5,886 nucleotides of DNA from an uncultured Oscillospiraceae bacterium (GTDB lineage: Bacteria; Bacillota; Clostridia; Oscillospirales; Oscillospiraceae). The notes under the pieces were generated by a model. It ran no database searches. It had not been told where the DNA came from and saw only the letters and a program-made list of their open reading frames with translations. Location of the stretch: assembly GCA_934636045.1 (NCBI GenBank), contig CAKTZP010000126.1, positions 1-5,886 on the forward strand, read 5' to 3'. The stretch's first letter is position 1. Each line of letters begins with the position of its first letter. A program made the position numbers and the translations under genes. Below are positions 4,087 to 5,886 of this stretch, in pieces.

Positions 4087-5886
4087 ATGAGTTTAGTGAA
4101 GTATCGAGTGAAGGAAGTCGCGGCGGATTTCGGCATGGCGCCGAAGGAAATTGCCGAGATCGTCGGATTGTATTTTGAAAAGCCGAAGAGCAACACGCAG
4201 GTGCTGACCGATGAGCAGCTCAATGCGGTGTTTGACCATATTACGCTGCATCATCAGATTGGCTCCATCGCGGAGGTCTTTGCGGTTGCGCCCAAGCAGG
4301 AGGTGCCCGCCAAGCCTGTGCAGAAGTCTGCCGAAAAGCAGAACGCCGCCCCGGCCAAGCCGAACGCGCCCAAGCAGGAAGCACCTGCCAAGCCCAAGGA
4401 GCCCGAGCGCAAGCGCGAGCGCCGCGTGGTCGACACCAAGGCCGTCACCGTCAACGCCGACCGCTTTGACGACCGTGTGGATAATCTCGTCAGCGAGCGT
4501 GTGCAGAATTACTCCGGCGGCAAGCAGAAAATCGGCAATAAGAACAAGCAGAAGGGGAAGGACAAAAAGTCCCCGATGGGCAGCAAGCGCCGCAACGAGG
4601 AGCAGGAAAAGATGCGCCGTCTCCAGCTGGAGATCATCAAGAAGACGCCGCTTACAGTCAAAATTCCCGATGAGATCACCGTCGGTGAGCTGGCTTCCCG
4701 TATGAAGAAGACCGCGACGGAGCTGATCAAGGTCCTGATCAAAAACGGCATCATGGCGTCCATCAATCAGACCATCGATTTCGACACGGCGGAATTTGTT
4801 GCCACCGAGCTTGGCTGCAAGGTCGAGAAGGAAGTCGTTGTCACCATCGAAGAGCGCCTGATCGACGATCATGAGGACTCGGCAGACGAATTGCAGCCGC
4901 GCAGCCCGGTCGTCGTTGTCATGGGTCACGTCGACCACGGCAAGACGAGCCTGCTCGACGCCGTCCGCAAGACCAATGTCGTCTCCGGCGAGGCCGGCGG
5001 CATTACCCAGCACATTGGCGCATACACCGTGGAGATCAACGGCAGCCCCATCACGTTCTTGGATACGCCGGGTCATGCTGCGTTTACCTCCATGCGTGCC
5101 CGCGGCGCAATGTGCACCGATATCGCGATTCTGGTCGTCGCTGCGGATGACGGCATCATGCCGCAGACCATCGAGGCCATCAACCACGCCAAGGCGGCCA
5201 ATATCCCCATTATTGTGGCCGTCAACAAAATGGATAAGCCCGGCGCAAACCCCGATCGCGTTCTGACCCAGCTGACCGAGCACGAGCTCGTTCCGGCCGA
5301 GTGGGGCGGCGACACCGAGGTCGTCCGGATTTCTGCAAAGACCGGTCAGGGCATCGACGAGCTGCTAGAGACCGTGATCATGACCGCCGAGCTGGCTGAC
5401 CTGAAGGCCAACCCGAACCGTGCGGCCAAGGGCATTGTCATCGAAGCCCGTCTGGATAAGAACCGCGGCCCGATCGCCACGCTGCTGGTGCAAAACGGCA
5501 CGCTCCACAAGGGCGACCTCATCATTGCCGGCACTGCCGTTGGCAAGGTGCGCGTGATGACCGACGACAAGGGCAGAACCATCCAGTCCGCCGGCCCGTC
5601 CATCCCCGTGGAGATCACCGGCCTTGCCGAAACGCCCGCCCCCGGCGACGAATTCAACGCCGTTGCCGACGAGCGTATGGCGCGCCAGCTGGTCGAGCAG
5701 CGCAAGCAGGCCGAAAAGGATGCCGCTGCGAAGCTCAATAGCAAGGTCACGCTCGATAACCTCTTTGCCAAGATGCAGGAGGGCGAGATGAAGGAGCTCA
5801 ACCTCATCGTCAAGGCCGACGTGCAGGGCTCTGCCGAGGCGGTCAAGGCCAGCCTCGAAAAGCTCAGCAACGAGGAAGTCCGTGTG
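4087..5886 (+). CDS. infB: Translation initiation factor IF-2, partial (first 600 codons)
   Basis: IF2 is the GTPase that delivers fMet-tRNA to the 30S subunit and promotes 50S joining. The frame is open to the right edge; domain 3 is incomplete and the fMet-tRNA-binding C-domains are outside, perhaps 200-250 residues. An N-terminal IF2_N-like segment (about 1-55) is followed by a Pro/Ala/Lys-rich linker (about 66-175) and a second IF2_N domain (about 187-247). The G domain has G1 G280HVDHGKT287, G2 G304GITQHIGA312, G3 D326TPGH330, G4 N380KMD383 and G5 S416AK418; His330 is the conserved catalytic residue. A beta-barrel domain II follows (about 446-535), then the start of domain III (D578VQGSAEA585). 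GGAGGT (4075-4080) lies 6 nt before the ATG at 4087, 15 nt after the ylxQ stop. A possible internal start at 4612 (M176) is preceded by GAGGAG. Confidence 0.98.
   Translation, partial: MSLVKYRVKEVAADFGMAPKEIAEIVGLYFEKPKSNTQVLTDEQLNAVFDHITLHHQIGSIAEVFAVAPKQEVPAKPVQKSAEKQNAAPAKPNAPKQEAPAKPKEPERKRERRVVDTKAVTVNADRFDDRVDNLVSERVQNYSGGKQKIGNKNKQKGKDKKSPMGSKRRNEEQEKMRRLQLEIIKKTPLTVKIPDEITVGELASRMKKTATELIKVLIKNGIMASINQTIDFDTAEFVATELGCKVEKEVVVTIEERLIDDHEDSADELQPRSPVVVVMGHVDHGKTSLLDAVRKTNVVSGEAGGITQHIGAYTVEINGSPITFLDTPGHAAFTSMRARGAMCTDIAILVVAADDGIMPQTIEAINHAKAANIPIIVAVNKMDKPGANPDRVLTQLTEHELVPAEWGGDTEVVRISAKTGQGIDELLETVIMTAELADLKANPNRAAKGIVIEARLDKNRGPIATLLVQNGTLHKGDLIIAGTAVGKVRVMTDDKGRTIQSAGPSIPVEITGLAETPAPGDEFNAVADERMARQLVEQRKQAEKDAAAKLNSKVTLDNLFAKMQEGEMKELNLIVKADVQGSAEAVKASLEKLSNEEVRV
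4288..4395 (+). repeat. Imperfect direct repeat in the infB linker
   Basis: Two 30-nt copies, 4288-4317 and 4366-4395 (78 nt apart), encode the decapeptides [10 protein letters not shown] (residues 68-77) and [10 protein letters not shown] (94-103). They lie in the low-complexity Pro/Ala/Lys linker between the two N-terminal IF2 domains, a part that varies in length between species. Confidence 0.7.

Noticed and set aside
4093..5283. A 396-codon open frame on the minus strand opposite infB
   Set aside because: It lies antisense to a certain IF2 gene. Its Leu/Asp/Gly/Arg-rich translation is what GC-rich codon bias gives on the opposite strand, and I recognise no domain.

Overview
The window looks like chromosomal DNA of a fairly GC-rich member of the Clostridia (Bacillota). 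An Oscillospiraceae/Ruminococcaceae-type gut bacterium is my best guess. Three things support this: the gene order rimP-nusA-rnpM(ylxR)-ylxQ-infB, which is the Bacillota arrangement with the two small ylx genes between nusA and infB; a NusA without C-terminal acidic repeats; and strong AGGAGG-type ribosome binding sites with SigA-type promoters. The species cannot be named from this sequence.

Layout. Positions 1-136 (minus strand) hold two abutting tRNA genes, elongator tRNA-Met(CAT) followed with no spacer by tRNA-Glu(TTC), which runs off the left edge. They are read leftward from a full-consensus promoter, TTGACA-17-TATAAT, at 166-194. Positions 319-744 (plus) encode a small polytopic membrane protein of the putative ABC-transporter type IV (CmpB-like) family. 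Positions 737-1543 (minus) encode an unrecognised membrane protein of 268 residues with about eight membrane segments. These two genes converge and overlap by 8 bp. A strong stem-loop at 690-727, inside the end of the first gene, sits where the terminator of the second would be. Positions 1544-1798 are a divergent control region: two extended -10 promoters sharing an inverted 11-nt core, helically phased A-tracts between them, and a leader hairpin with a T-rich tail before rimP.

From 1799 to the right edge lies the rimP-nusA-rnpM-ylxQ-infB operon: 30S maturation factor, transcription elongation/termination factor, RNase P modulator, L7Ae-like kink-turn protein, and the first 600 codons of initiation factor IF2. 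Spacing is tight (5-45 nt, or a 14-nt overlap) and every gene has its own Shine-Dalgarno, so one co-transcribed unit linking transcription, RNA processing, ribosome assembly and translation initiation is likely.

No mobile element, CRISPR array, phage gene or defence system was seen. The most interesting signals are regulatory: the leader terminator/attenuator in front of the operon that encodes NusA, the terminator-like hairpin hidden in the 3' coding sequence of the CmpB-like gene, the phased A-tracts, a mismatch in the tRNA-Met anticodon stem, and a possible internal start for a short IF2 form.
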